A model generated the notes under the pieces. It saw only the letters and a list, made by a program, of their open reading frames with translations, made no database searches and was not told the origin of the DNA. A stretch of 64,000 nucleotides of DNA from Papaver somniferum (lineage: Eukaryota; Streptophyta; Magnoliopsida; Ranunculales; Papaveraceae): NCBI RefSeq assembly GCF_003573695.1, contig NC_039362.1, positions 173,423,690 to 173,487,689 on the forward strand, written 5' to 3'. The translations under genes and the position numbers were made by a program. Each line of letters opens with the position of its first letter. Positions within the stretch are counted from its first letter, which is position 1. Below, piece by piece: positions 33,361 to 44,629 of this stretch.

Positions 33361-34326
33361 ATACCTAAAACGTTGTGCTACCTTCACCTCCAGCGTTCTC
33401 CTTCAGCATTTCTTTCAGCATTTTCCTTTTCATGCAATGTTTGTAACTCCTTAAAAATGATTTCACTGCTTGCATTCATGAGTAGAATTTTCAATTCCAA
33501 TTAAAGAATATCTTTCCTTGAAAAGTTTTCCCCTTAAAGGAAAAATACCAATTAAACCTAAAACTCTCACAGAGTCATTATCCATCAATTGAAAACCAGA
33601 GAAATCAAACCACTAAAAAAATACCTATTCAAAAATACTCAAGAAGGAAATATGCGAGGAAGACGATCATCAGGCGGCATAACAAATATCTTCTTCTAGA
33701 ATATTCGACTCCAAATCTCAGAAACAGTATGAAGGTTTTATTAATTCATTTAAAGATGTGAAACCATAAAAAGCTGAATGACGGAATGTTACTTGACGAA
33801 ACCCTAACTCCACCATGAAAGCAAGAAAGTGAAAGCAAACTTCTGGAAAGTCAAAAGAGGCTACATGTTAAGAAGAAATAACAAAAGTGGAAAAATTGGT
33901 CGTTAACGACAGACACCTGGATCAATAGCGCCTTCATCAGAGATTCTTCAAGCACTCTCCACAGCGCGCTTTCTGACAGCAGACGTTCCAACCAAACGCT
34001 GACTCGACAACATCAACCTCGGCGTTTCATCCAGAATCTGCCTCAGCAGCAGCAACCGCAGCGTCCCATCCAGAAGCTACCACAGCAGCAACTTCCACTT
34101 CCTGTCCGGCGTTTGCTTCAACAGCAGTCCCAGCGTATGTTTCCGTAGCTTCTCCAGTTGCTCTAGATTACATTTCCTCCGTCTCCTCATCCGCCTTGAC
34201 GGCATCCTCAGCATTTGCGTCAACACCCCTGACAACAGTTTCAGCGTCCACTCCAGAAGTTGCTTCAGTTTTGTAAATTGTGTCGACGTCTTCCCCATGA
34301 GACTTTCCAGCTACTTCTTGAGGATG
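33361..34326. other. Non-coding part of element D between the pol remnant and the antisense ORF
   Basis: No gene on the plus strand. On the minus strand, 34300-33990 reads as an Ala/Glu/Val-rich low-complexity stretch (ATSGVDAETVVRGVD and AVEANAGQEVEVAAVV in one frame) just after the stop of the antisense ORF. It may be a former C-terminus of that ORF. Confidence 0.4.
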
Positions 34327-34740
34327 TCACGGTTCGTCCGCATCAAAGTAAAAGATTACGATACCATCATGGACAGGGTAATTAAACTGGTCCTCACCTA
34401 AAAGTTTCATGGACTCAGTCTTCCGCCGCTTCAACCGAGAGGAGAATCGTTCAGCCCTAGCACTAGGTTGTAGAAAAGCTTCGTTTCTCTGAGATCTCCT
34501 AACAAGCCGGGATTCTTCATCGTGCCTCCACCTTTCCTCCATGTCCACTGAAGCCAAGAGAGTCTGAACACCCATCCGCACTCTGCATAAATGGGCGAGA
34601 GACATGTCTCGTATAATCTCGTCAGCCTCACGGAACAGAGAACCAATTCTGTCTAATACCTCCTCATGAGAAGAAAACTGGGTTTCATCGGGTTCAGAAT
34701 TTCTTTCCGAAGAGGTACGATCATCACTGGAAGAACCCAT
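34327..34740 (-). CDS. Antisense ORF of element D, unknown function
   Basis: 137 codons from ATG at 34740 to TGA at 34327. The protein is charged and probably helical: a Ser/Glu-rich start (MGSSSDDRTSSERN), then FREADEIIRDMSLAHLCRVR, and a basic RFSSRLKRRKTES that could be a nuclear localisation signal. Just upstream on the minus strand is a donor-like CCACAG|GTATAG near 34838 and a T-rich acceptor ending TTTTGTAG six bases before the ATG, so a 5' UTR intron of about 90 bp is likely. An AT-rich TATAATA lies near 34900. Tat-lineage elements are known to carry extra antisense ORFs here. No domain is recognised. Confidence 0.55.
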   Translation of the reverse strand: MGSSSDDRTSSERNSEPDETQFSSHEEVLDRIGSLFREADEIIRDMSLAHLCRVRMGVQTLLASVDMEERWRHDEESRLVRRSQRNEAFLQPSARAERFSSRLKRRKTESMKLLGEDQFNYPVHDGIVIFYFDADEP

Positions 34741-35450
34741 TATATGCTACAAAAAAAAAAATTACCACGTTTGTACAAACAATCTACATAATGAGGAAGA
34801 CAAAATGGAACTAGGGGAAAAAACATGATACTATACCTGTGGAGAAGATGGACGCGATTTTTATGATGATTTGTATGGGCGAAGGATTCAAAATCACCTA
34901 TTATATTCAGCAGAAAATCTTTTACCAGCCGTGAATTAAGGCTTCACACGCGTGATACCAGCTGGATTAGATATTTCTTTATACGGAACAATTAGGGGTT
35001 GGTGTCTGAGTCATTCTGACTTAGCCCGCGCCATCCTCCTACCCAAGCGCGCGTCTCAAGACAACACCATTGTTTTCCCGCCTAGCAGCGTCATCTCTGC
35101 ACCAATCCTTCCACGCTCAAGCCAAGACGCGTCCAAGCCACTCCAAGCCAAGTCGCGTCCAAGCCAAGACGTGTCCGAGTCGTGCCAAGCCAAGCCGCGT
35201 CCAAGCCTCGCCAAGCTAGCCACCCCATCCGCTACTTCAAGCTAGCGGTACCAACGACGCATGCCCAAGATGAATATATGCAAAATCCGCCAGCACAAGG
35301 ATCACGGATTTCTCATGCCTTTTACTAAAGGTTAGTTAAACTTCCTTGGTGATCTCTTCACATGTTGCCCTCTCGATTTTGCTCTCGCTGTCACCATCTC
35401 ATGCTTACCCCACAACAATGCCACTGTTACGTGCTAAGCAGGGGACTTAA
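34741..35450. other. Element D region before the 3' LTR
   Basis: Holds the putative antisense promoter/leader (34741-34920). A GC-richer stretch at 35100-35225 has repeated CCAAGCCAAGNCGCGTCCAAG-like units. The purine-rich tract AAGCAGGGGACTTAA (35437-35451) is the likely plus-strand primer. Confidence 0.45.
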
Positions 35451-37311
35451 TATTGATGGTGGTTTTCAGCTTAGGGTTAAAATCGTAAAACCTTGCATCA
35501 GATGTGACGTCACTCAGTAAGGAAGCGGTGCTGTGAGTACTAACCTCTCCACCGACATAGTTATTGAGCCGCTCAATACACTTATATCCATAACACTCTG
35601 TAAATTTTGGCACCTCGCCAATACGAGACTCACTGAGTACTTTCCTGTGCTATGTTCCCCAGCTGAACCCTTAATCGGTATGGCATGACGGATTTATGTT
35701 AACTCGCAGCGGAGTAGCATGAACCTCCAAGTACCAAAGTTAAGGCCATTGTAGGAAATGCTCAGACAGAAATCACACTTCATTATGTAGATAAAGATTT
35801 TTGTATGGCAGCATACAAAATCAAGCTAATTATTGTGATAACTCGCAAAGAACTCATAAACCCAACTAATTTGCAAATTAGGGTTTCGCGCCCCGCGCAG
35901 TATACTGGACCCCGTTGGTCGAAACCATGCTTAAACAAGCTAGGAAACCGAATCCTCCACAGCGGGCTAAAAGTGCCACCGCGCCCTAGTATGCTGGCCC
36001 TACTTCCCGTCAACCAATCGGGTTTCTCCAAAACTTGCCATGGCCTCAAAAAGGTCGCATACTAAGTTGGCTTCCCAAAACACGCCAGCTTCCCAAAAAA
36101 CGCCTGCATGCCGCACGCGCATGCCAGATGCGCTCGCCAGACGCGCTAACCAGACGTGCTTACTAGACGCGCATGCCAGACGCGCTCGCCATACGCGCAT
36201 GCCAGACGCGCATGCCAGACGCGCTTACCGGACACGCTCACCATACGCACATGTCAGGCACACATGCCGCACGCGCATGCCAAAAAGCATGTGCAAGCCA
36301 TCCCAGCCACACTACCACGCCTCTGGCCACCAACGGAAGGTAGCCATAATCAATGGCTACCCTTCCTCCTGAGGTCCGGATCTCAGTCGTACAAGTTCGC
36401 CACCAAGCCTGTGGCAACTTTTGGCCGCAATTCCAAATTCCACGGTTTGTGTCAAACCCTAATTTGGCCACGCCAAAGGCATGCGCAAGCCATGCTAGCA
36501 CCACGGCCACGCCACTGTCCGCCAAACGGAAGGTAGCCGCGACCAACGACTACCCTTCCTCCTGAGATGCAAAATCTCGGCCGTCGAAGGTCGTCACTGA
36601 ACCGGCAAGCCTCTCTATCTTAACTTGCCGCACATAGCAACACGCTACACGTTTTCCAATGAAACACTCGAGACATCAAAACATGTCACAAACTGGGGGA
36701 TGCTCATCAGGGTATTGGTCTGGCGGTTTACAGCGTGCGGCGTGCAATACACCCGTTACAAGAAAGTGTCATAAGAGTGAGGCGGTTAGTAATGGCAAGA
36801 AATAAGTGGTGAAACGCATCTTCATTATGAAAACATCAATTCCAGGCGTTATCCGTTAATTACCACTTTTCCACCACTCAACCACTTCCACTTCTTACGA
36901 GTCCAGGGTACGTTTTATTACGACTTGTATAAACAGGTTTCACCTATTTCCACCAAAGAACAAGTTTTGGTCAGGAGGACAATACACATCCAGAAATCAC
37001 CTGGTAGCTTTCTATTCAGCTTGCCAGTTCAACTTTCGGATACAAGTCGCAAAACAACCACACTTCCAGAATCAACTATTCTGGCCTCAACACTTTCTTC
37101 ACTTCCCTCCCTAAGACCAACCCTTCTCCTTCACTTTGTGACCGAAGCAATCCTGGAACGCCATTTCTTGGTTTAGACCAGGATTGTACAAATTGATCTC
37201 TCGAATCAAAAGTACTCCCGTGCAGTACATTGTTTTGGGTTTAGATTTGTTTCTCACCCGCACTCCCACAAAATTACCGAAATCAGCAGAAACGGTTTTC
37301 ACCCACAAACA
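35451..37311 (+). repeat. 3' LTR of element D
   Basis: Aligns with 28550-30547 outside three differences: about 190 bp present only here near 35600-35790, a shorter minisatellite (about 36110-36285, some 13 units), and small indels. It ends CACAAACA, followed by GTGGG. Confidence 0.87.
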
Positions 37312-37316
37312 GTGGG

Positions 37317-37640
37317 AAAACCGAAGAAGACGGCGAAGATGAAGATAAGTTACTTTTTGATGATGTTGTCTATGTTTTACAAGCTAAGGCGTTAAGGAAG
37401 CATGAGTCTAGCGATGAAGCACAAGTCGAGGGTTTGTTTGTTGATAGAGGAAAGAATAGTAATAAGAAATCAAAGTGAAAGAATCGTTCCAAAAAGAGCG
37501 ATATTTAGTGTTATTATTGTCGGAGAACTGGTCATATTAGGGCTGATTGTCTCAAGCTTAAGGCGAGAGATGAGAAACGTGAGTTGGTACGGTACAGGTT
37601 CGTTCGCATGGTGTTATCATAAAACTTTCAGAGGTTAGAC
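37317..37640 (+). pseudogene. Element E gag C-terminus with zinc knuckle
   Basis: Continues the E gag frame after D: an acidic linker, LLFDDVVYVLQAKALRKHES, a Lys/Ser-rich stretch and CYYCRRTGHIRADC (37509-37550), a CX2CX4HX4C zinc knuckle. In-frame stops occur before and within the linker. The protease with its Asp-Ser/Thr-Gly is absent: the text jumps near 37600 to KLSEVRHVPYLRKSLIS, which normally lies after the protease. Confidence 0.8.
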
Positions 37641-38830
37641 ATGTTCCATATTTGAGGAAGAGTTTGATTTCGTTAGGAGTACTTGAATCTCTTGGATACA
37701 AGTATGTTGTTGAATATGGATTCTTGAAGATATTCTACAATGGTAGTTTGAAGATGACCGGTGAAAGACGTGGTAATTTATATTTTCTACAAGGAGATAT
37801 AGTTTGTGGTGGGGCTATGGTTTCTCAATCAATTGATGAGAAACAGGTGGAGTCAACACGTTTATGGCATATTCGACTTGGGCATATGAGTGAGAAAGGT
37901 ATGTCGGTGTTGAGTAGTAAAGGCTTGCTTGGTGGTGAGAAGAATTGCAAGCTTAATTTCTGTAAGAATTGTATCTTCGGAAAGAATTGTAGGAGCAGTT
38001 TTGGTACCGCTGTACACCACAAGCAGGGTATGTTAGATTACATCCGATCGGATGTTTGGGGTCCCTCTCGTATAGTTTCTAAGGGAGGTTCTAGGTGGTT
38101 TGTGACCTTTATCGATGAATTTTGGAGGAGAGTTTGGCTTTACACCATGAAGCATAAGAATGAAGTCACCGAGGTATTTAAGAAGTGGAAGACCATGGTA
38201 GAGAAACAACTTGGCCGTGTGGTTAAGAAGATACGTTCCGATAATGGCGGTGAATACATCGAAGACCCACTGAAGGAGTTTTGTTAGGAACAGGGTATCG
38301 TTAGGCACTTCACAGTCAAGGGTACACCACAACAAAATGGAGTAGCGGAGAGAATGAATTGAATGTTACTTGAGAGAGCACGGTGCATGTTGTCAAACAC
38401 ATGTTTAGACAAGATTTGGTGGGCTGAAGCAGTGAATACGGCGTGCTATTTAGTGAATTGATCACCATCAACAGCTATTAAGTGTAAGTCACCTATGGAG
38501 GTATGGACTGGTAACCGTGAACTATTATAATTTAAGGGTGATGTTTGGTTGTTTAACCTATCTTCATGTGAAAGAATTTAAGTTGAGTGTTAGGGATAAG
38601 AAAGCAATTTTTTTAGGTTATCCATTACGTGTGAAAGGATACCGTCTATGGTGTCCAGAATTGAATAAGTTCATAATTAGTCATGATGTGACCTTTAATG
38701 AGAAAGCGATGCTTGATTCAAAGAAGTTCACAGGTTGGGATTCTCAGATTGAAAGTGAGAGTAGTAGCGGTGTTGAAGATGATTCGGTGCAGGTGGAGCA
38801 AAGAGTTACTAGTTCATATACTATATAAAA
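37641..38830 (+). pseudogene. Element E integrase
   Basis: GAG-pre-integrase motif LWHIRLGHMSEKGM at about 37864. The core follows: DYIRSDVWGPSRIVSKGGSRWFVTFIDEF (second Asp of FIDD changed to Glu), IRSDNGGEY and, past a TAG at 38285-38287, TPQQNGVAERMN. More stops follow. The C-terminal KAIFLGYPLRVKGYRLWCPE matches the usual copia integrase end. Confidence 0.88.
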
Positions 38831-38899
38831 GAAGAAAAAGAAACTCTTGTAGAAGATGAAATTGAGTTTGAGGTTTCTAGTGAGAAATATACACAAAAA

Positions 38900-39700
38900 C
38901 AAGTTGAGAATATTCCGTCCTTGACGTCTCAACGTGAGAGACATGCACCCGTCCTTTATGGTTTTGATGAGTATGCGTCTTACGCATTATCCGTTTTTGA
39001 GGATGAGTCGTTTACCTTTGAGGAGGAAATGAATAATACTCATGCAGTTGAGTTGAAAACATGCATTGATGAGGAGATGAATTTCTTCACAATAATCGCA
39101 CTTGGGAACTTGTTAAGTTGCCTAAGGGTCGAAAGAAGATTGGGTGCAAGTGGCTTTATACAGTAAAGGATGGAATTCCAGATTCCAAGGGTATTGTTAG
39201 TGGTGTACGATACAAAGCAGGGTTAGTGGCTAAGGGATATGCACAAAGGGAAGCTGTGGATTATAATGAAGTTTTCTCTCTGGTTGTTAAACACACTTCT
39301 ATCCGAGTCCTTTTAACATTTGTGGCGCAATTTGACTTAGAGCTCGAGCAATTAGATGTCAAGACTACATTCTTGCATGGAGATTTGGAGGAAGACATTT
39401 ATATGTCACAGCCCATTGGTTATGAAGTTGCTTATAAGGAAGATTATGTGTGTCGACTTGGGAAATCATTGTATGGTTTCAAGCAATCACCGAGACAATG
39501 GTACAAAAGGTTTGACAGGTTTATGTTGCTACAAAAGTATACTCGTAGTGAATACGATAAGTGTGTGTACTTTCAGAATTTTCAAGATGGAAGTTTTGTT
39601 CTCTTTTACTCTATGTGGATGACATGCTCATATATGCTAAGAGAAAGTCAAAAATTAATGTTTTGAAGAAACAATTGAGTTTATAGTTTGAGATAAAGGA
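38900..39700 (+). pseudogene. Element E reverse transcriptase
   Basis: Copia-type reverse transcriptase (RVT_2): GCKWLYTVKDG, YKAGLVAKGYAQREAVDYNE, LEQLDVKTTFLHGDLEEDIYM, LGKSLYGFKQSPRQWYKRFD. The catalytic Tyr-Val-Asp-Asp is present in the DNA at 39612-39623, but in a different frame from the upstream part because of a frameshift just before it. A TAG follows at about 39684. Confidence 0.9.
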
Positions 39701-39701
39701 T

Positions 39702-40559
39702 TTGGGTCCGGCCAAGAAGATTTTGGGTATGGACATTAATCGAGATAGATCTAAGGGGAAGTTATGTCTTATTCAGAAATCCTATCTTGAGAAGGTTCTT
39801 CGTCGCTTTGGAATGCATAACTCCAAAGCTATTAGTGTTCTGATACCGCCTACAGTTAAGCTATCAAAACAGTTGTGTCCTACTACAACTGAGGAGATTG
39901 ATTTTATGTCAAAGGTTTCCTATGATAATGTGGTAGGTTCTTTGATATATACTATGGTTTGTATTCGTTCGGATATTGCACAAGAAGTTGGTTTAGTTAG
40001 TCGTTATATGGCTAACCCTGGGAGAGCACATTGGTATGTGGTGAAGGGAATTCTGAGATATCTTAATGGGACCTTGGGTATTGGTTTAATGTTTGAGAAG
40101 GAGCAAAGTTTCAAGGTCTATGGATTTGTTGATTCATATTATGCGGGTGATAGAGATAAGTGTCGTTCTACTTCGGGGTATTGTTTTACATTGAGTGGAG
40201 GACCTATCAGTTGTAGGTCTATGTTACAATCATTTGTAGATTTGTCTACTATGGAGGCATATTATATTGATGTGACAGAGGTTGTTAAGGAAGCATCGCG
40301 GCTTTGTGGTTTAGTTGAAGACTTGGGGATTATACAATGGAGTGTTGTTGTGAACTGTGATAGTACATGTGCTATTCATTTAGCCAAGAACCAAGTTTTT
40401 CATGCACACACCAAGCATATTGATGTTCGTTATCATAAGGTACGCGAAGTGTTTGATAATGGATTAGTACAACTATTGAAGATTGATACTGAAGATAATC
40501 CAGCCGATATGTTGACGAAAGTCGTTCCGAAGGTCAACTTGAGAAGTGTCTCAGCTTGA
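39702..40559 (+). pseudogene. Element E end of reverse transcriptase and RNase H
   Basis: Open for 285 codons. AKKILGMDINRDRSKGKLCL, then YMANPGRAHWYVVKGILRYL, the RNase H start VYGFVDSYYAGDRDKCRST (the usual ADYAGD has changed to DSYYAGD), MEAYYIDVTEVVKEA and HIDVRYHKVRE. It ends NPADMLTKVVPK, the normal C-terminus of copia polyproteins. Confidence 0.9.
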
Positions 40560-40661
40560 TCAATGTTGCTCGTTTTTCAGGCCCTAGGGGCATTCGAGGC
40601 TACGATTAACTTGTTTTGAAGATCAAATCAGTTTGGTGGAAACATCGGCAGGGTGGAGAAT

Positions 40662-41150
40662 TGTTAGAAGTTGTCGATGTTTTAAGAAGGTTCTAGAATA
40701 TTCTAGAATTGTCTAGGTGTTTCCTGATTTTGGTATAGATAGAGGTTTCCTATTTTGGTTAAACTCTAGGTTTCCTAGTATAACTCATATACTTGGAAGA
40801 CAAGTTTGTAACTTATATAAATAGGCTACAAGTCTTAGGGAAATACATACAACACATTTTAGAGAAAAATTCTCACAATTAGAGAATTTTAGGGTTTAGA
40901 ACGTTTGTTCATAGAGAATTAGTTTGGTGCTTGTAAACTACAACCTGCTGCTCATAGTTGTGGTTTAATTCTCTGTAATTTTTTCTATAATAAGAGTTGA
41001 TCGTAGCCGTTTGTGGATGTAGGCATATTGCCGAACCACGTTAAATCTTGTGTCTTTCTTGTTTCGTTTAGTGCATCTAGTTTCTGGTTTCTTTAGTTCT
41101 ACATTGATCCAAAGAACTATTAGTGTCTTGTGGAGGTCTTAATCCTAATA
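40662..41150 (+). repeat. 3' LTR of element E
   Basis: 489 bp, preceded by the purine tract GGCAGGGTGGAGAA. It differs from the 5' LTR by small indels and substitutions, so E is old relative to C and G. Confidence 0.9.
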
Positions 41151-41155
41151 GAAAG

Positions 41156-41263
41156 GGAAAATTTTATAAAAGTAACAGTCATGAGAGAAGTGACATGAAA
41201 CAAAAATTACATGGATGTGTAAGTCACATCATACCAATTAAAGATAAGAGTGGACAAACTGAA
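41156..41263 (-). pseudogene. LINE ORF2 C-terminal tail and 3' end fragment
   Basis: On the minus strand it joins 56726 across element F and extends the LINE reading frame for about 12 codons (LSTLIFNWYDV), then a stop and untranslated sequence. It ends where element E inserted. Confidence 0.55.
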
Positions 41264-42624
41264 TGATTAATATTTTTGATTGTCGTTGTATTTTTAGTAA
41301 ATAGGATTCGATCTCTAAGACTTGTTGAGATTAATTTTAAAAGAATAAAAGCGAGAGTCATTGGGATTAGGATTCCACCGAATTCATATCAATAGGTTCA
41401 ATTATTCATTCTCAACAATTATCGCTCAATAAAACAACATCGACTCTTATTGTTGCCAAGGTAGATTCTCCAAATATTAGTTATAAATCGTAAGCATGGG
41501 ACATCAAACATCTAAGCAAGCATGACCCATCTAATAAAATAATAACTAATTTTTTCAAATCATAATTCTATTTTAATTAAGTGAAAAAGTCAAATAAAGA
41601 ATACAATAATTTTACCCAAGTATGAAATTCGGCTTCCTCCGTCGTCCCGGTGATGGGGTTTAGCTCCACATGGTGAAAACACTCTCAAAATAATATTTCA
41701 TTGCTCAAATAGTGTTTACAAAGAAGAGAAAAAGAGAAAATCAATTAAAACAGGGAATCGCAACGTTTATAAGCGTTGGAAACCCACTGACACAAAGAAT
41801 AACGGAAAACTGTCGCAGTGGACAGTCTTATTTCTTAAGCGTAAACGACAGTTTTTTTACGACTGTCTTTGCAAATCTGTTCTTCGTTCTTCACTGTTTT
41901 TCTGCTGCTGCAGCAGATTTCTCTGCAACAATTCTCTCGACTCTGTAGCTTCCCCAATCACTCCATATTCTTCTCTGATGTCAGGAAACTCTATTTATAC
42001 TCACAGGACTTCATAATCTTCGTAATTACTCCACCATATCCCGCAATAACTTTCATTATTCTTCACGGGAATAATTCCCTTTTTATATCTCATTCTCACG
42101 TCTGTTGGAAGCCTACACACTCCAAACACAAATCTGCACGTATCTTGTTTGAGTTTGACTAATTGCAAGCACGAAATCTTCCAGAAATATCTTAACTGAA
42201 CAGAAGAATACTCGATATATCTTCGTGTCATGTTTTTCTTCCAACTCCACGTAACTTCCCTTTTTCTTCTCCTGCACGCGCCTACAGCAGTTCAACTCTA
42301 TCAAAACACGTCATACAATTTCAGCAGAGACACACGCCAACTCCCCAACTACGACTCATACATTCCTGAAATAACCGAGAAAATATCTTCCCTGTTTTAT
42401 CTCATCCTTGTCTCGTGAAAACATTCCTTTTACGTGTTATTCTTCGACTGAAACTCTCCAAACAGAATCCCCACACGTTCTAGATGATGTAAAACACTTT
42501 GTAACACATGAAATCCTTGACTATAGCAGATGAAATCCCGAGTATTCTTCACGAAGATAATATTGTTTGTTTTCTTAAATAGGTGAAAATATGCTTCCTT
42601 TCTTGGATCAAACTTCATTACCAA
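41264..42624 (-). repeat. Element F LTR1, left part
   Basis: Begins TGATTAATATT, matches 52411-53771, and is cut by element G after ACCAA (42620-42624). Confidence 0.88.
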
Positions 42625-44629
42625 TGGTGTGACAAGCAAAGACACACAATACACTTGCAAGTATACAAGGCCAAGCTTTATAGTATAGGGGTGAGTAGGG
42701 GTTAGTCCACAGGGAGTGGGAGCATACAAGAAGTTTTCCTAAGCTAGCAAATGATGTAAAACAAGATACAAGATCACAATGTTATAGTGGCAGTGAAACA
42801 AAGAGGGCAAATGGCATGAACCAAGGCTGTGAGCCAAGGGCAGGGGAGACAGTGAAGTAAAAAAAAAAAAAGAAGGAAAAACAAGCAAAGCCAAGGCAAT
42901 GGCTTTAGGCATTCATCTAGAGTGGGAAGAGAACTAGCTTGCTCATTGTCACTAGTGAGCACTAGTTTCTCCCCACTACTCAATCAACACAATGCACTGA
43001 GATTTCTAGCCTAACATTCCACTAAACTAACATTACATGGAACACCAACATTTAACAGGAACAACACAAATTAACAAGACATATGTAAACAACATTTAAC
43101 ATTAACAGGAACATATGTAAACAACATTTAACATTAACAGGAACATCACACATTGAACAGGATCAACACAACATGTAAACTACTAAACAGGGAATGAAAA
43201 TTGCAAAACAAGAAACAAAAATTGAGGCAAAAATTGAAACAATGAAACTGAAATTAAAACTAACCTAAGCATGGAACTAGAAATTACCAAACATTAAAAT
43301 TAAACTAACATAAACCTAATTGCACTAACAGTTGAACATTAAATCAAAATTAAACTTGCTAAACATAAAATTAAAACTAAACTGAACTATTGAAATTAAA
43401 ATTGACATTAAAACAAACTTAATTGTAACTGAAATAAAAATTGAACTTGAGATTGAATTAAAATAAGAACCCTAAAATTTTAACAGTTGAAATTTAAATT
43501 GGAATTAAACCTGAAATTAAACCTAATTGGTAACTTGGCTAGTCCAAGAACACCCCTCACACGTTCTACAAACCCTCCTATTTATACCCTAAATCCCCAA
43601 ATCAGGGTTCATGGTCCTTCCCCAAAAACAGTCGAAATTAGGGTTTTTGTTTTTACCTAACTTGATTGGACAATCCGAGCCCATGCCTTCTTCCTTGATT
43701 CCTTGCTTTTCTCCATGCCGTTTCTCTACCACATCTATCAAACACGTTCTCAACTTAGAACCCTAAAAGTAGGGTAAGTCAGAGAAAGGGGTTGGTAGAA
43801 GTTGGAGAGGAAAAATATCGTCTAGGGTAGGTGGAGAAGGTGGTACAATTGCAGGTGAAAGAGGTGGTTGCAGACAGTGGAGTTGGTGGTGGTGGTTCGG
43901 CAGTTGCAGGTGAAGGAGAAGGTGGTGCGGGTGGAAGGAAAGAGAAGAGGGGAATGAAGATGATTAGGGTTTCTTCAATTTTTGCTAATATACCCTAGGG
44001 TTGTTTTGGTGTGAGGTGAGATCATCTGAAGTTGATGAGCAGCGAGGAGATCCGTTGGATAATCAGTTACTAATTGAATCGAACGGCAAGATGTAAACAA
44101 GCTCTGTGAGACCGTTGGATTAGGTGATACAACGAAGTTGACGGCTCCAGATGGGGTTAGGTGCTTTAGTGTAAGGCGGAGATATCAAACTTTGATGAAC
44201 CGCAAGGGAGCAACCGTTGGATTCAATACCATCTAATCGGAAGGCTTGGAATTTCAGCGCTGTGGTGCTTGGCAGAGACTTCAGATTTTGATGCTCTATG
44301 AAGGAGCGACCGTCGGATGCTTCTGAGAACTGATCTGATGGCTGAGAACGGAGGCGTTTTTGTGTGTAGAAAATGAGGTTGTGCGCACCATTCTTCGCGG
44401 CTTCCTTGCATGATTTCTCCCGGCTTTTCACTACTTTTCTGCTCTTTTCGCTCCGCGACTCATCCGAACTTTATTTATTACCTAAAAATGCAAAATTAAT
44501 TAATAAAAATATTTATTCTTGAAAACAATGAAATACAGAATATGGGATAAAATGTAGAATTAATGCATAAAAGATGAGTTAAAATGCCAACAAAAAGGGA
44601 TAAATATATACAATATTTGGCACTCATCA
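42625..44629 (-). repeat. 3' LTR of element G
   Basis: 2,005 bp. The minus-strand sense start is TGATGAGTGCC at 44629. 43020-43500 is very rich in ACATT/AAAATTAAACT-type short repeats. Confidence 0.92.

Larger units (their letters stand above)
28550..37311 (+). mobile_element. Element D: defective Ty3/gypsy element (Tat-like) nested in E
   Basis: Target duplication GTGGG (28545-28549, 37312-37316). The LTRs are 28550-30547 and 35451-37311. It encodes gag, a zinc-binding CCHC-like motif and a protease-like domain, then jumps to the last residues of an integrase, so reverse transcriptase, RNase H and the integrase core are deleted. A minus-strand ORF sits between the pol remnant and the 3' LTR, an arrangement known for some Tat-lineage elements. 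It must have depended on helper enzymes if it was ever mobile in this form. Confidence 0.9.
27485..41150 (+). mobile_element. Element E: Ty1/copia LTR retrotransposon, degenerate
   Basis: Target duplication GAAAG (27480-27484, 41151-41155). The LTRs are 27485-27979 and 40662-41150. Order of coding parts is gag, zinc knuckle, integrase, reverse transcriptase, RNase H, which is the copia order. It is split by gypsy element D in gag at 28549/37317. Several stops and frameshifts, and a missing protease region, make it dead. Confidence 0.93.

Noticed and set aside
44120..44431. A 103-codon minus-strand ORF repeated at 50167-50478
   Set aside because: Same reason: the two LTRs of element G. A promoter-proximal ORF cannot be excluded, but nothing supports it.
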